This document shows positions 1 through 9,169 of a DNA stretch of 43,705 bases, in pieces. The notes below the pieces were generated by a model, which was not told the DNA's origin, ran no database searches, and saw nothing but the letters and a program-made list of their open reading frames with translations. The translations under genes were made by a program, and so were the position numbers. The DNA is from a bacterium (GTDB lineage: Bacteria > Patescibacteriota > Minisyncoccia > UBA6257 > GWB1-50-10): positions 1-43,705 of the forward strand of contig DAIDAY010000005.1 in the NCBI GenBank assembly GCA_027310365.1. Reading direction: 5' to 3'. The first letter of the stretch is position 1. Every line of letters starts with the position of its first letter.

Positions 1-127
1 GGAGTTCTTTATTGCTAACGGCTCTTTTCGACCATACCGCCTTGATTTTTAAAGCCAAAATGGGTTAGGTCTCTCTTACTAAGTCGTGCCGTAAGTATAA
101 CACTTTCCGTGTTTTTTACCATAGCAA
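1..127. repeat. Exact 127-bp direct repeat, copy 1 (other copy 28970-29096)
   Basis: Base-by-base identity with 28970-29096; identity ends at 127 (next base a vs c). Confidence 0.97.
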
Positions 128-142
128 ATACCAGCCAGACAC

Positions 143-166
143 AAAAAAGCCAGTATGTGTTCTGGC
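143..166 (-). terminator. Intrinsic terminator candidate
   Basis: On minus: GCCAG-AACACATA-CTGGC followed by TTTTTT. Confidence 0.5.
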
Positions 167-174
167 AAAAAACA

Positions 175-202
175 TTGACTTATTTATTCGTCTTGCTATA
201 CT
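175..202 (+). promoter_or_regulatory. Sigma70-type promoter candidate
   Basis: TTGACT-N16-TATACT. Confidence 0.6.
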
Positions 203-230
203 AAGCATACAAAGTGCCGAAAGGCTCCGA

Positions 231-256
231 GAAACCCCGCCAAAAGCGGGGTTTCG
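231..256. terminator. Hairpin between the plus-strand promoter and the PemK-like gene
   Basis: GAAACCCCGC-caaaa-GCGGGGTTTC, 10-bp stem. Confidence 0.55.
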
Positions 257-261
257 AGTTT

Positions 262-652
262 CTATAGAAAAGATTTTAATTTTTGTTTTATTTCATCAAA
301 AAGTTTGTTTGGTATATCATAAAGCTTTCTTTTTAATCTTTTAACACTAATCAATTTCATTTGTGCTAAAATAGCGGAAACTTTTTGATTATTTGAATCG
401 GTAAAATTAAAATAAAAATCAAAATCTTTTTGTTTAGTTGAAAGTGATATAGCCCAAAACATATGATTATTAAATTTTTTAATAATTAAAACAGGACGAG
501 AAAAATTATCACCTGAACCGTTTTGTTCAAAACCAATATTTCTTCCAATGTTACTCCATCCAAACTTCTCCTTCTTTTGGAAACTTTTCAGAATCATTTT
601 TCTCTTCTTCAATTTTCTTTTTTAAGTTATTCCATAGATCAAAATCTTTCAT
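262..652 (-). pseudogene. PemK/MazF-type toxin-like protein, frameshifted
   Basis: ATG at 652 gives MKDFDLWNNLKKKIEEEKNDSEKFPKEGEVWME*; homology continues in another frame as SNIGRNIGFEQNGSGDNFSRPVLIIKKFNNHMFWAISLS. One extra G near 556-557 explains the shift. Confidence 0.75.
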
Positions 653-711
653 AGAAAGATTTTACCATTTTTGTGTTCCTTTTTCTACTTGCTCGCCCAA
701 AACCCAAAATC

Positions 712-912
712 CGCCGTGCCTTCTCCCGCACCCTCCGGCACGGCGTGAATCTCCCGCCAGCATTTCAAAAATCAGTCTCGGTTTTGCGAATCCTTCCTCC
801 CACAAAATTGCTTCGCAAAACCGAGTCCATTTTGTATTTTGAACACTCCGCACTTTCCATACTTAGAAAGCTCTGTGCTTCGCACAGAGACACGCTAACG
901 CGCGGAGTGTTC
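712..912. repeat. Cluster of inverted repeats/hairpins
   Basis: CGCCGTGC/GCACGGCG (712-719/738-745); CTCGGTTTTGCGAA/TTCGCAAAACCGAG (777-790/812-825); GAACACTCCGC/GCGGAGTGTTC (841-851/902-912) enclosing CTCTGTG/CACAGAG (871-877/883-889). Confidence 0.8.
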
Positions 913-1004
913 TTTTCGCTCGTAATAAGTTCGTGCAAATGATATAATGAGTTCACCTAAAGAGAGATTGCTGGAATTAGAAATATGCCACGACGCATGG
1001 ATGC

Positions 1005-1607
1005 AAAAAGATCGTTTATGCATCTTCCACCGCCGTCTACGGCGGAACACCTGCTCCGTACTTCGAAGACAAGGGACTTGAACCCTTGAACCCCTACGGG
1101 CTTTCAAAGAAGATCCTCGACGAGAAGGCAATGTCGTTTGCGGCGACGCACCCGGAAATTACCGTCGTCGGTCTCCGTTATTGCAACGTGTACGGCCCCC
1201 GCGATTCGCACAAGGGAGCGCGGGCGAGCATGATCTACCAGCTCGCGAAGCAAATAGCAAAGGGGAACCCCCGTATTTTCAAAAATGGCGAACAAAAACG
1301 CGACTACATATACGTGAAAGATGTCGTCCAGGCAAACCTCCTCGCGCTTAACGCGAAAGAAAGCTGCGTCGTAAACTGCGGCGCGGGCGAAGCAACATCA
1401 TTCAATGATGTGATCACAATTCTTAATCAAACCATGGGTTTCAACCGCACACCGGAATATATCGACAATCCGTACGCAGACCGATATCAAAACTTCACCC
1501 AATGCGATATGATGCGGGCAAAGGAAAAGATCGGATTCGTCCCGCAGTACCATGTCCGAGAAGATATTGCAGATTACCATCAGAGTGGCTTTCTCAATTT
1601 CTCGTGA
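1005..1607 (+). pseudogene. hldD: 5'-truncated NAD-dependent epimerase (ADP-L-glycero-D-manno-heptose-6-epimerase-like)
   Basis: KIVYASSTAVYGGTPAPYFEDKGLEPLNPYGLSKK... has the SDR YxxxK motif and C-terminus, but the N-terminal Rossmann region is absent and a stop (TAG 978-980) lies in frame upstream. Confidence 0.7.
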
Positions 1608-2120
1608 GAAATAATTTTCTCTGCAGCTTCAAAAATATCAACTACTGAAATATCAGCGTCAGGCGATGCTTTTAGAGAACCGACGAAGACGGTTGTGACG
1701 CCCGCTGCCCTGCCGACCTCAATGTCTTTTACATGATCACCGACAAAGAATGACTTCGAGAGATCAACATCAAACTCGCCGGCTGCCTTGAGGATGAGGA
1801 ATGGCTTCGGTTTCCGACAAACGCACTGATCTTCAGGCGCATGGGGGCAGTAGTATATTTTCTCGAGCCGGACATTTTGCTTCCGGAGAAGTCCGGTGAT
1901 TTTATCATTCACCGCAATCGTGTCAGACTCCGGGAAATATCCCCTTCCGATACCCGACTGGGTTTGTCACAACAAGGAGGAGAAATCCCGCCTGTTGCAA
2001 TCTTGCGAGGCTCTCGACGGCACGCGGCACAAAAACGATTCTTTCCGGATCGTGAAAATAGCCGCTGTCTTCAATGATTGTTTTATCGCGATCGAGAAAA
2101 ACCGCCTTATGATTCCCCAT
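1580..2120 (-). pseudogene. gmhB: D,D-heptose 1,7-bisphosphate phosphatase-like (HAD family), frameshifted
   Basis: MGNHKAVFLDRDKTIIEDSGYFHDPERIVFVPRAVESLARLQQAGFLLLVVTN then, in another frame, QSGIGRGYFPESDTIAVNDKITGLLRKQNVRLEKIYYCPHAPEDQCVCRKPKP. A single extra C near 1963-1965 explains it. Confidence 0.75.
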
Positions 2121-2693
2121 TTTCAAGCCACTGGTCGACGAGCTCGCACAAAATGTGCATCGTGAGTTCGTGCATCTCCTGGATACGCGCTGTAATAGAT
2201 GAATTGACGATAAACGGGATGTCCACCAGTTTCCCCATGCGGCCGCCGTCTTTTCCCCCAAATCCGATGGTCATGATGCCCATTTTTTTGCAGTTTTAAC
2301 CGCTTGAATGATGTTTTCTGAGTTGCCGCTTGTTGAGAGGGTGATGAGAACATCGTCCTTCCGTCCCACCGCCTCAATCTGCTGCGAAAACAATTTATCA
2401 AAACCAAAATCATTCCCAATAGCAGTCATAGTTGCAACATCGGTCGTCAGTGCTTCCGCTCGGAGAGGTCGACGGTCATGCTTGAAGCGGCCTCGCCACT
2501 CCCTGCCCAATGGATACAGTCAGCGGCTGATCCACCCCGTTGCCCCGCAGAGAAAAAGCGTTCCGTCACGCTTTACAAGATCAAATAGGACACCGCGCAG
2601 TTTAAGAATTTCTTGGATTTGTTGCTCGAGTCCCGCGAGCGCATCACGGTGTTCCCCGAGAAGTTGCCGCGCGAATGCTTCGATCTCTTGCAT
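2107..2693 (-). pseudogene. gmhA: Sedoheptulose-7-phosphate isomerase-like, multiple frame disruptions
   Basis: MQEIEAFARQLLGEHRDALAGLEQQIQEILKLRGVLFDLVKRDGTLFLCG... GRFKHDRRPLRAEALTTDVATMTAIGNDFGFDKLFSQQIEAVGRKDDVLITLSTSGNSENIIQAVKTAKK / MGIMTIGFGGKDGGRMGKLVDIPFIVNSSITARIQEMHELTMHILCELVDQWLENGES spread over several frames. Confidence 0.75.
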
Positions 2694-2706
2694 AATTGTT
2701 AAAAAC

Positions 2707-3318
2707 TTACTTCAACCCCGCGATGGCCGTCGCTACATTTCTGTCGTCGGGCCAATATTTCAAAATCTCTTGCCCGATCGCCTTGGCATCGGCGCTTTTC
2801 CCCTCGGCGAGATACAGCGAGAACAAACCGTAAAGGAACTGCGGCCGGTTGGGGCTCAATTGGATCCCCTTCTTGTATAATTGCTCGGCGGCAGAGAGCA
2901 TATCCGGCTTGTTGTACTTCTCCGCATAGGCGGATATGATCGACGCCTCTATTAAGATATCTTGGCTGTAATTCAGTCCCTTTCCGCCCAAAGGATCAGA
3001 ACTCAATTTCTGAACGGTATAGCTCACGAGGGGTGTCGCAACGCTCTCAGGGAGGTTCTGTTTCTGATCACTGATCAAACTCAAGGTGTTGTTCCCGAAA
3101 AACCGGATTATTTCCGGCTGACCGACCGGCGACCAGAAGTTCATGGCATCGTCGAACGGCCTCAAGTAAGCTTGGAGCGTCGTCGCTTGTTGAGATGATT
3201 GCATGGCCGAAATATAGAGACTTCCCTTCACGTACGGGAGGTAAGCGGAAGTGTAGAGCAAAGCCAAGGCAATGATGGTTATGCCAAGGGCGATAAGTTG
3301 TTTTACTTTAGTGCTCAT
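2707..3318 (-). CDS. TPR-containing protein resembling the C-terminal part of CPR O-antigen ligase-type proteins
   Basis: One N-terminal TM, FWSPVGQPEIIRFF, TPR-like C-terminus; lies downstream of the O-antigen ligase ORF. Confidence 0.6.
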   Translation of the reverse strand: MSTKVKQLIALGITIIALALLYTSAYLPYVKGSLYISAMQSSQQATTLQAYLRPFDDAMNFWSPVGQPEIIRFFGNNTLSLISDQKQNLPESVATPLVSYTVQKLSSDPLGGKGLNYSQDILIEASIISAYAEKYNKPDMLSAAEQLYKKGIQLSPNRPQFLYGLFSLYLAEGKSADAKAIGQEILKYWPDDRNVATAIAGLK

Positions 3319-3383
3319 TTCTTTTAAAATTCCAAACCACAAATTCCAAATAACAAATAAATTTCAAATTCAAATAATTAAAT

Positions 3384-3675
3384 TCACTTGCTTTTTTCTA
3401 TAATCAACGAGAATATCTTTTTTAATTGTGTTGCTTCTCCTAAAAGCTGCTCACTCTTATCCCTAAATTTACCAGGATTGGTATCTATCAACAATCTCGA
3501 CCATAGCATGCTTTCTTTTGCTTCTTTTCTGCATATTTTAGCTCTTAAGTTGCTTAACATATTCAATGTTACTGATACTCCTCGGTAATTCTTTGCAAAA
3601 ACCAGCAACAAACCTCGCGAACCTGTAAGTTCTATTCTCTAAATCAAATATTCTTGGAGTTAGTGTTCCGATCAT
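3384..3675 (-). pseudogene. Four-helix-bundle protein (23S rRNA intervening sequence family), internally deleted/frameshifted
   Basis: MIGTLTPRIFDLENRTYRFARFVAGFCKELPRSISNIEYVKQLKS* in one frame, then AKICRKEAKESMLWSRLLID in another; the usual GSVGANYIEA segment is missing at the junction. Confidence 0.7.
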
Positions 3676-3681
3676 TGGTTA

Positions 3682-5025
3682 TTATTTGTGATTTGTTGTT
3701 TGGTTATTGGTGCTTTGCAGTTCGTGGTTCGACAGTGCCAAAAATACAAATAAGCTGATGTACATCGGGAGAACGTCGAAGAGCGTCGCGCCGGTCACGA
3801 GATAGCCAACGGGCATGGCGAAGAACAAGCTCCGAGCGACTAACGACCGATAACCGACGACTGACTCGCTGTGTTTTTTGTTGGTTTTAAAGAACTGGAC
3901 GTAGTACAGAACGAAAACGGCGAGGTATGCAGCGAGGCCGACGAGGCCGGTCTCCGAACCGTAGTCGAGGATGATGCTGTGCGCCCGGTCGAACCACGTT
4001 TCCCCGCCCTCGACGGGATCGAAGTGGCGCGTATCGAAATACTTGTCGAAAACGACGCTGAAGTTTTCCGGACCCCAACCCACCAGCGGCCTGGATTGAA
4101 TCCCCTTCACGGCGCTCACCCACGTCCAAATGCGCGTGGCGCCGGATTGCAGCGAGATGTCGGCAAAGCGCCCAACCACAGGGAGGTTTTTGACGAAACT
4201 GCTGTTCCGGAAATTAACAAATAACCCCAAACTAATGACTAATAACAAGAGTACACCGACAAAAACAGCCTTGATTTTTTTTGTCGGCCAAGTAAAAGCC
4301 AGATAGATGAGCACCATGGCAGCCCCCGCAGCGAATCCAAGGAACGCCCCGCGGGTTTGAGACAAAAGAAAAACCGCAAAGAAAAAGGCGGCGAGAAATC
4401 CGTACCAGGAATTGACATTAAGTATCTTGTGTTGAGTATTTGAGGAGCTGGCGTTCAGCATGAGATACAACGCGAAGAAAACAGTGAAGATCATGAACTG
4501 TCCGGTATAGTCGGGATTTCCCAGACTCCCCTGGAACCTGGTATTCAAGGAGAAGCTCGGGCCGATGAAACCGTTCGATCCGGCGAGAAGTCCGTAAACG
4601 ACGACCGAAGCGGCCGCGACGAGCATGAATTTCAGCATTTTTTTCCAGTCTTCTTTGTGGCGCAGAAGCACTGTCAGCAAAAAGAAAAAGATAAAGAGAT
4701 GGAGCAGCTGCACCCCGCTTTCTCCCCTTTCGAAGTTTCCCCAAAAAGCAGCCCAGGGGTCGTACGCCAAAAACGAAGCGAGGAGGAATATGACAACCCA
4801 AATCGTTACGCCGATCGCAAGCGGCTTCTTAAGCGATTTCCACTCGATGCGGATTTTCCCCGACGCCCACGCCCAAACAAAGAAGATAAGCGAAAGATCG
4901 ACGACGGCTCTGAAGAAAGCGTATTTCCCGACAATAAAGGGGAAAAGCGTAGAACTTGAAACAATAAAAATGGCGAAGGGCGCCAGAAACAGGAAGAAGC
5001 GAGAAAGTTTCACCGAGGTACTCAT
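3682..5025 (-). CDS. O-antigen ligase family protein (multi-TM)
   Basis: 447 aa polytopic protein with SQTRGAFLGF, VGWGPENF and FDRAHSIILDYGSETGLVG motifs. Confidence 0.85.
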   Translation of the reverse strand: MSTSVKLSRFFLFLAPFAIFIVSSSTLFPFIVGKYAFFRAVVDLSLIFFVWAWASGKIRIEWKSLKKPLAIGVTIWVVIFLLASFLAYDPWAAFWGNFERGESGVQLLHLFIFFFLLTVLLRHKEDWKKMLKFMLVAAASVVVYGLLAGSNGFIGPSFSLNTRFQGSLGNPDYTGQFMIFTVFFALYLMLNASSSNTQHKILNVNSWYGFLAAFFFAVFLLSQTRGAFLGFAAGAAMVLIYLAFTWPTKKIKAVFVGVLLLLVISLGLFVNFRNSSFVKNLPVVGRFADISLQSGATRIWTWVSAVKGIQSRPLVGWGPENFSVVFDKYFDTRHFDPVEGGETWFDRAHSIILDYGSETGLVGLAAYLAVFVLYYVQFFKTNKKHSESVVGYRSLVARSLFFAMPVGYLVTGATLFDVLPMYISLFVFLALSNHELQSTNNQTTNHK

Positions 5026-5077
5026 TTATCGATTTACCAATGGTAGCATACCTTTCAAATATTTGGGAGGCTGAGGC

Positions 5078-5327
5078 TCACAGCAAGCTTTTCTTTATTC
5101 TCTGTTTGAGCTGGCCCAGAGTACTTCCATATTTTTTCAAAGTCGATTCTCTTAGTCTGGCATCTTTTGAAGACAGAAAGGCTTCATAATACACCAGTCG
5201 CCACGGCCTACCAACTTTTGTATATTCTGACCTGCCATGATTATGCGCTTCACGTCGTCCTCTCGAATCTGATATATATCCAATGTATATGCCCTGTTTT
5301 ATTCTGCAAAAGATAGACGCAAAACAT
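5078..5327 (-). pseudogene. GIY-YIG nuclease family protein, frameshifted
   Basis: MFCVYLLQNKTGHI + (frame shift) + YIGYISDSRGRREAHNHGRSEYTKVGRPWRLVYYEAFLSSKDARLRESTLKKYGSTLGQLKQRIKKSLL*; consistent with a 2-nt loss in a TA run. Confidence 0.8.
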
Positions 5328-5400
5328 ACCTTTATGATAAAACCAAACCCCGCCGGTCTATAGACCGGCGGGATTAGAGAAGTTTACGCTACTTCCAAAA

Positions 5401-8400
5401 CTAGTTGGTCAAGTTGGTCAAGAGAGGTCCAGCGATAGGCAAAGTGACATTCGACGGCAAACCACTCAAGTTCTGAGTCGTACCATCACTCCACGTAATA
5501 GCCGTAACCGATATTTGGTACGTGCCATTGTTGTTCGTGGCAGTCACTGTGTTGCTACCGGAGGTAACCTGACCGATCAACGTCCTTGTGGTACCAGCCG
5601 GAATATCCCAGGTCGACGTACCGTTACCAATGGTAACTGCGATCGCCGTGGAGCTCGAGATGGTCGCTGTACCGAGCGGTGTGCCGGTATTCTGAGAATC
5701 AAAGAACTTCAATGCGATGGTCGTCGTAGCGCCTACAACAGAACCAGATTGCTGAAGCGTCAGGGTCTTTATGTAGACATCGTTGCCTCCCGCCGCGGCT
5801 CCAACGTTCAAAGCGAACACATTGTTGCCGGTAGCGGACGCTGACGAAACCTGCGATACCGTTCCTCCACCGATCGACGAGAGCAAAGCCCTGTAGACGG
5901 TGATGTTGTTACCCGCAGCGCCAAGAGCTGTGACGTTGGTCGTCGAAGCTCCCGTCGCGAGGTTCGCAACATAGGATACCACCTGGAAGGAGTGCTGCGT
6001 CGCTTCAGCGGACGTCGCAACGTTGTATGAGACAGCATTACCCGTCAAGCTGACCGTCGCATATCCGTTCTGGGGTATCGTGATCGGCGTACCGAAGACG
6101 AAGGTTGTCGAACCGTTCGTCAAGGACTGCTGCGTGTTCAACGTCTGTCCGTTGTAAACCAACGAGAAGGTGTTGAAAGCATTCGGCACGCTGTTGACCG
6201 TCGTCGTGCCGCTGTTGGCAGCATCCGCGACCGTCAACTGGGTGACCGTCACCGGACCACCCGCGTTACCGTTCAAGCGGTAGATGGCCAAGGTGTTGTT
6301 GTTAACACCCATGCCCATCGTGCTCGAAGCAGGAGACGTCGGGTCGAGCGTGACGCCCGCGAGGACGTTACCCTGCGAAACCGCGATTGACTGCTCGCTC
6401 GGAGCGTTCGACAAGGAAACAGAGTTGTTTCCCGCCGTCGCGTTCACGCTCGTCAGGTTCGCGAAGATCTGTGAAGTGGTCGATGCACCGTTGGACAGTG
6501 AGCCGTAAACATTCACCACGACCGAAACATTCGGCTGGATGGTGATCGGCGAGGAACCGTTGAAGGTATAGACGCCGTTTCCGCTCACGCTACCCTGTGC
6601 GACGCCGACCTGGTTGCCGCCGATCGTCACATACAAGTTGGACAACCAGCCGGACGGAACGCTCGAAGGAACGGAGATCGTGACACCGCTCAAGAGAACA
6701 GGATTGACCTGTCCCGCCTGAAGGACGAAAGAAGCGATCTGCGCATTCGATGATCCCGCCAAAACAACCGGATTGCCGAAGGATCCGTTCTGGGAAGCCG
6801 TCAGGTTCGAGGAATTAGCCAAGACCTGAAGGATCGGAGACGACTGCGTCACTGCGCCGGTTGAGACGTAGTTGGACTGGGATTGACCCGTCAAAGAGAC
6901 GGATACACTCAAATCCTGACCATTCGCCACACCGGTTCCAACCGTACCCTGGACAACCAAGGTTTGGGTCGTATTGGCCGGAATCACGTAATTCAGGTTT
7001 TGGAACGGTATCGAAGACGACGTCAGAGAAGTCTGCGTCGTGCCCAATTGCGCTCCGTTGATCAAAACCTGAACGTTCTGAACATTGGCCAATTGAGTCG
7101 TCGAAGCGCCAACCGATCCGTTGATCGTGAAGGTCAAGTTCTGCAAGCGAATGTTGTCGCCCGAGGCCAAGACCGTGAACTGACCGAGGATCGAGTTGGA
7201 ATTACCCGCTACGAGGTAAAGCGAGGTGGAAGAGGCCGCATTCACGACCAATCCGCCCTGCTGGACCGAGACGTAGCTCAAATTCTGCACATTGAAGATT
7301 CCAGCGCTCTGACCATTCTGCGGCGGCTGCGTAACACCAATGCCGACACCGTACATATTATCAACAGCCTGGATGTCTCCAGCCTGCTGAACCGTCGCCT
7401 GGAAGTAGTACCCGACACCGCCCGTCACATCAGCATAGAGCTGAAGCGTCGCGGCCTGACCCGCGGCGAGCATCAAAGGCGCGCTCGAGAGATCAAACTG
7501 GGCGACATTGCCGTTCAATGAAGGGAGTGCGGCGCCGACCTGCGTCGAGCCGTTCACCAACTTCAAGTTCTGGAGGTACTGATTCGGGAGCGATCCCGTC
7601 ACCGTGAACCTCAAGCTCGTCACTTTGACCGGGTTGTTGCCCGCGGTCAGCGTGAACTGGCCGATCAAATTGTTCGTCTGACCGGCATTCACCGTCGTCG
7701 TCGCGCTCGTATTCTGGAACGTCAACGTCGCCAGATTGGAGACATTGACGAGCGACAAAGCGTTGCCGCTCACCGGGAAGCTGCCGGAGACAACCGCCGA
7801 TGAACCGACATCGGACGATTGCGCGACGGATAATTGGATGATGTGGCTCGCCGCGTTCGAGTTATTGTAGATGTCAGCCTTGACGACGATTTCCTGCGTC
7901 GAGTTCGCCGGAACCGTGAAGAGTCCGGTACCGTTCGAGAACGCGATCTTTCCGTTGGAAATACTCATATTGGTCGCAACGCGAGTATTCCCCTGGTAGA
8001 GATAGACGTTCTGCAAATCGGCATCCTGGGACAAACCGGAGCGGGTTACCGTTAAACCAGTAACCGTTACCGGCTGCGCACCAGCGGTGAAGTTCAAGGC
8101 GAGCATCGGGACGGCAATTGCGCCGACCGCGATGTTGCCGGCCGCCGGATTGTCGGAGGCCACGCTGACAACGAGCCCACTGCCGGACGGAACGGTAACA
8201 ACCGGTCCGTTACCGGGCGTGGAAACACCGCTCATCGAGTTAACCAGAGCACTCGTTTTGGCTCCGAAATAACCGGCCGCGGGCGAGATGCTGTTCGCAG
8301 CCTGGAATTTCGCGAGGGCTTTCGCCGTCGCCGGGCCGAAGTACGTTGACTCGTTGCCCGGAGAACCGGCGCCGCTCGCGGCTACCGCATAACCCTTGGC

Positions 8401-8715
8401 ATTCAGGAATTTCTGGAGAGCCTGGACGTCGGTCCCCTTTGAACCCACGGTGAGGGCGCGAGTAAAGGTGTACGACGAAACAGCGCTCGACCCACCCGTC
8501 GTTCCGGAAACAGCCTGACCCGTCAACGCAGCTTGAACATTGTTGATGGTATTTTGATCAGCTCCAAACGATTGGAGGAGGGCCAAAATGGACTGAACCT
8601 GATTCTGGGCGAGACCAGCAGCCGAAGCCAAAGGAGCAAGACTGGAGCCAGCAAACCACAAGGCCGTGGCAAAAACCAATCCCACTGAAACTGCTTTTCG
8701 ACTGAAACTATTCAT
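5401..8715 (-). CDS. Large secreted surface protein with N-terminal peptidoglycan-binding domain and beta-rich repeats (putative S-layer-type)
   Basis: 1104 aa, signal peptide, LTVGSKGTDVQALQKFLNAKGY...YFGPATAKALAKFQ, then Ser/Thr/Asn/Val-rich repeats. Confidence 0.8.
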   Translation of the reverse strand: MNSFSRKAVSVGLVFATALWFAGSSLAPLASAAGLAQNQVQSILALLQSFGADQNTINNVQAALTGQAVSGTTGGSSAVSSYTFTRALTVGSKGTDVQALQKFLNAKGYAVAASGAGSPGNESTYFGPATAKALAKFQAANSISPAAGYFGAKTSALVNSMSGVSTPGNGPVVTVPSGSGLVVSVASDNPAAGNIAVGAIAVPMLALNFTAGAQPVTVTGLTVTRSGLSQDADLQNVYLYQGNTRVATNMSISNGKIAFSNGTGLFTVPANSTQEIVVKADIYNNSNAASHIIQLSVAQSSDVGSSAVVSGSFPVSGNALSLVNVSNLATLTFQNTSATTTVNAGQTNNLIGQFTLTAGNNPVKVTSLRFTVTGSLPNQYLQNLKLVNGSTQVGAALPSLNGNVAQFDLSSAPLMLAAGQAATLQLYADVTGGVGYYFQATVQQAGDIQAVDNMYGVGIGVTQPPQNGQSAGIFNVQNLSYVSVQQGGLVVNAASSTSLYLVAGNSNSILGQFTVLASGDNIRLQNLTFTINGSVGASTTQLANVQNVQVLINGAQLGTTQTSLTSSSIPFQNLNYVIPANTTQTLVVQGTVGTGVANGQDLSVSVSLTGQSQSNYVSTGAVTQSSPILQVLANSSNLTASQNGSFGNPVVLAGSSNAQIASFVLQAGQVNPVLLSGVTISVPSSVPSGWLSNLYVTIGGNQVGVAQGSVSGNGVYTFNGSSPITIQPNVSVVVNVYGSLSNGASTTSQIFANLTSVNATAGNNSVSLSNAPSEQSIAVSQGNVLAGVTLDPTSPASSTMGMGVNNNTLAIYRLNGNAGGPVTVTQLTVADAANSGTTTVNSVPNAFNTFSLVYNGQTLNTQQSLTNGSTTFVFGTPITIPQNGYATVSLTGNAVSYNVATSAEATQHSFQVVSYVANLATGASTTNVTALGAAGNNITVYRALLSSIGGGTVSQVSSASATGNNVFALNVGAAAGGNDVYIKTLTLQQSGSVVGATTTIALKFFDSQNTGTPLGTATISSSTAIAVTIGNGTSTWDIPAGTTRTLIGQVTSGSNTVTATNNNGTYQISVTAITWSDGTTQNLSGLPSNVTLPIAGPLLTNLTN

Positions 8716-9135
8716 TTTTGTTTTTTTTATTTTTTATTTGACTTTTTACTGTTTACCCCGTCTTTTTGGGACGGGACCGACCTTTGGTTTGTTTTTTTTG
8801 GAATACCGCCCTGCGAACCTTTTCGACCCCACCGCAAATATTTCAAGATTCAAATATTTAAAGCGGGAAGCCCACCGACGGTACTAGTAACTTTGGATCG
8901 GGTAAGTCAACCGCTCCCGCTCAGGCTGCTTCCGGGTCGTCGCCCCAGTTTGAGCCTTCGCGGTGCCGGTTTGCTTACCTTTTTTGCATGTGCCGACGAA
9001 AACGAAACCCTCGTTTCCGGAAGCGAGGGTAGGGCTAAACAAACTGCTCATCTCAAAAAGAATGCCCGCCGTGAGGCGGACAAAAACACGCAGTTTCCTT
9101 AGCGGCAAAGACCTCACTTCTCAGCCACTAACTTG
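8716..9135 (-). ncRNA. Long structured 5' leader or separate ncRNA upstream of the 1104-aa surface protein
   Basis: ~420 nt between a near-consensus promoter and the start codon; hairpins CCCTCG/CGAGGG and CCGCC/GGCGG, CCCGTC-ccaaaaa-GACGGG near the gene; no convincing ORF. Confidence 0.45.
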
Positions 9136-9141
9136 AAATCC

Positions 9142-9169
9142 ATTATAACAAAATACGCTGAACTTTCAA
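9142..9169 (-). promoter_or_regulatory. Strong sigma70-type promoter
   Basis: TTGAAA-N16-TATAAT on minus strand. Confidence 0.75.

Noticed and set aside
8884-9117. 77-aa ORF and the overlapping plus ORF in the surface-protein leader; possible tmRNA
   Set aside because: Lysine/threonine-rich reading is not convincing and no tmRNA tRNA-like ends or RNase P/SRP signature motifs were found; kept only as an unassigned leader/ncRNA.
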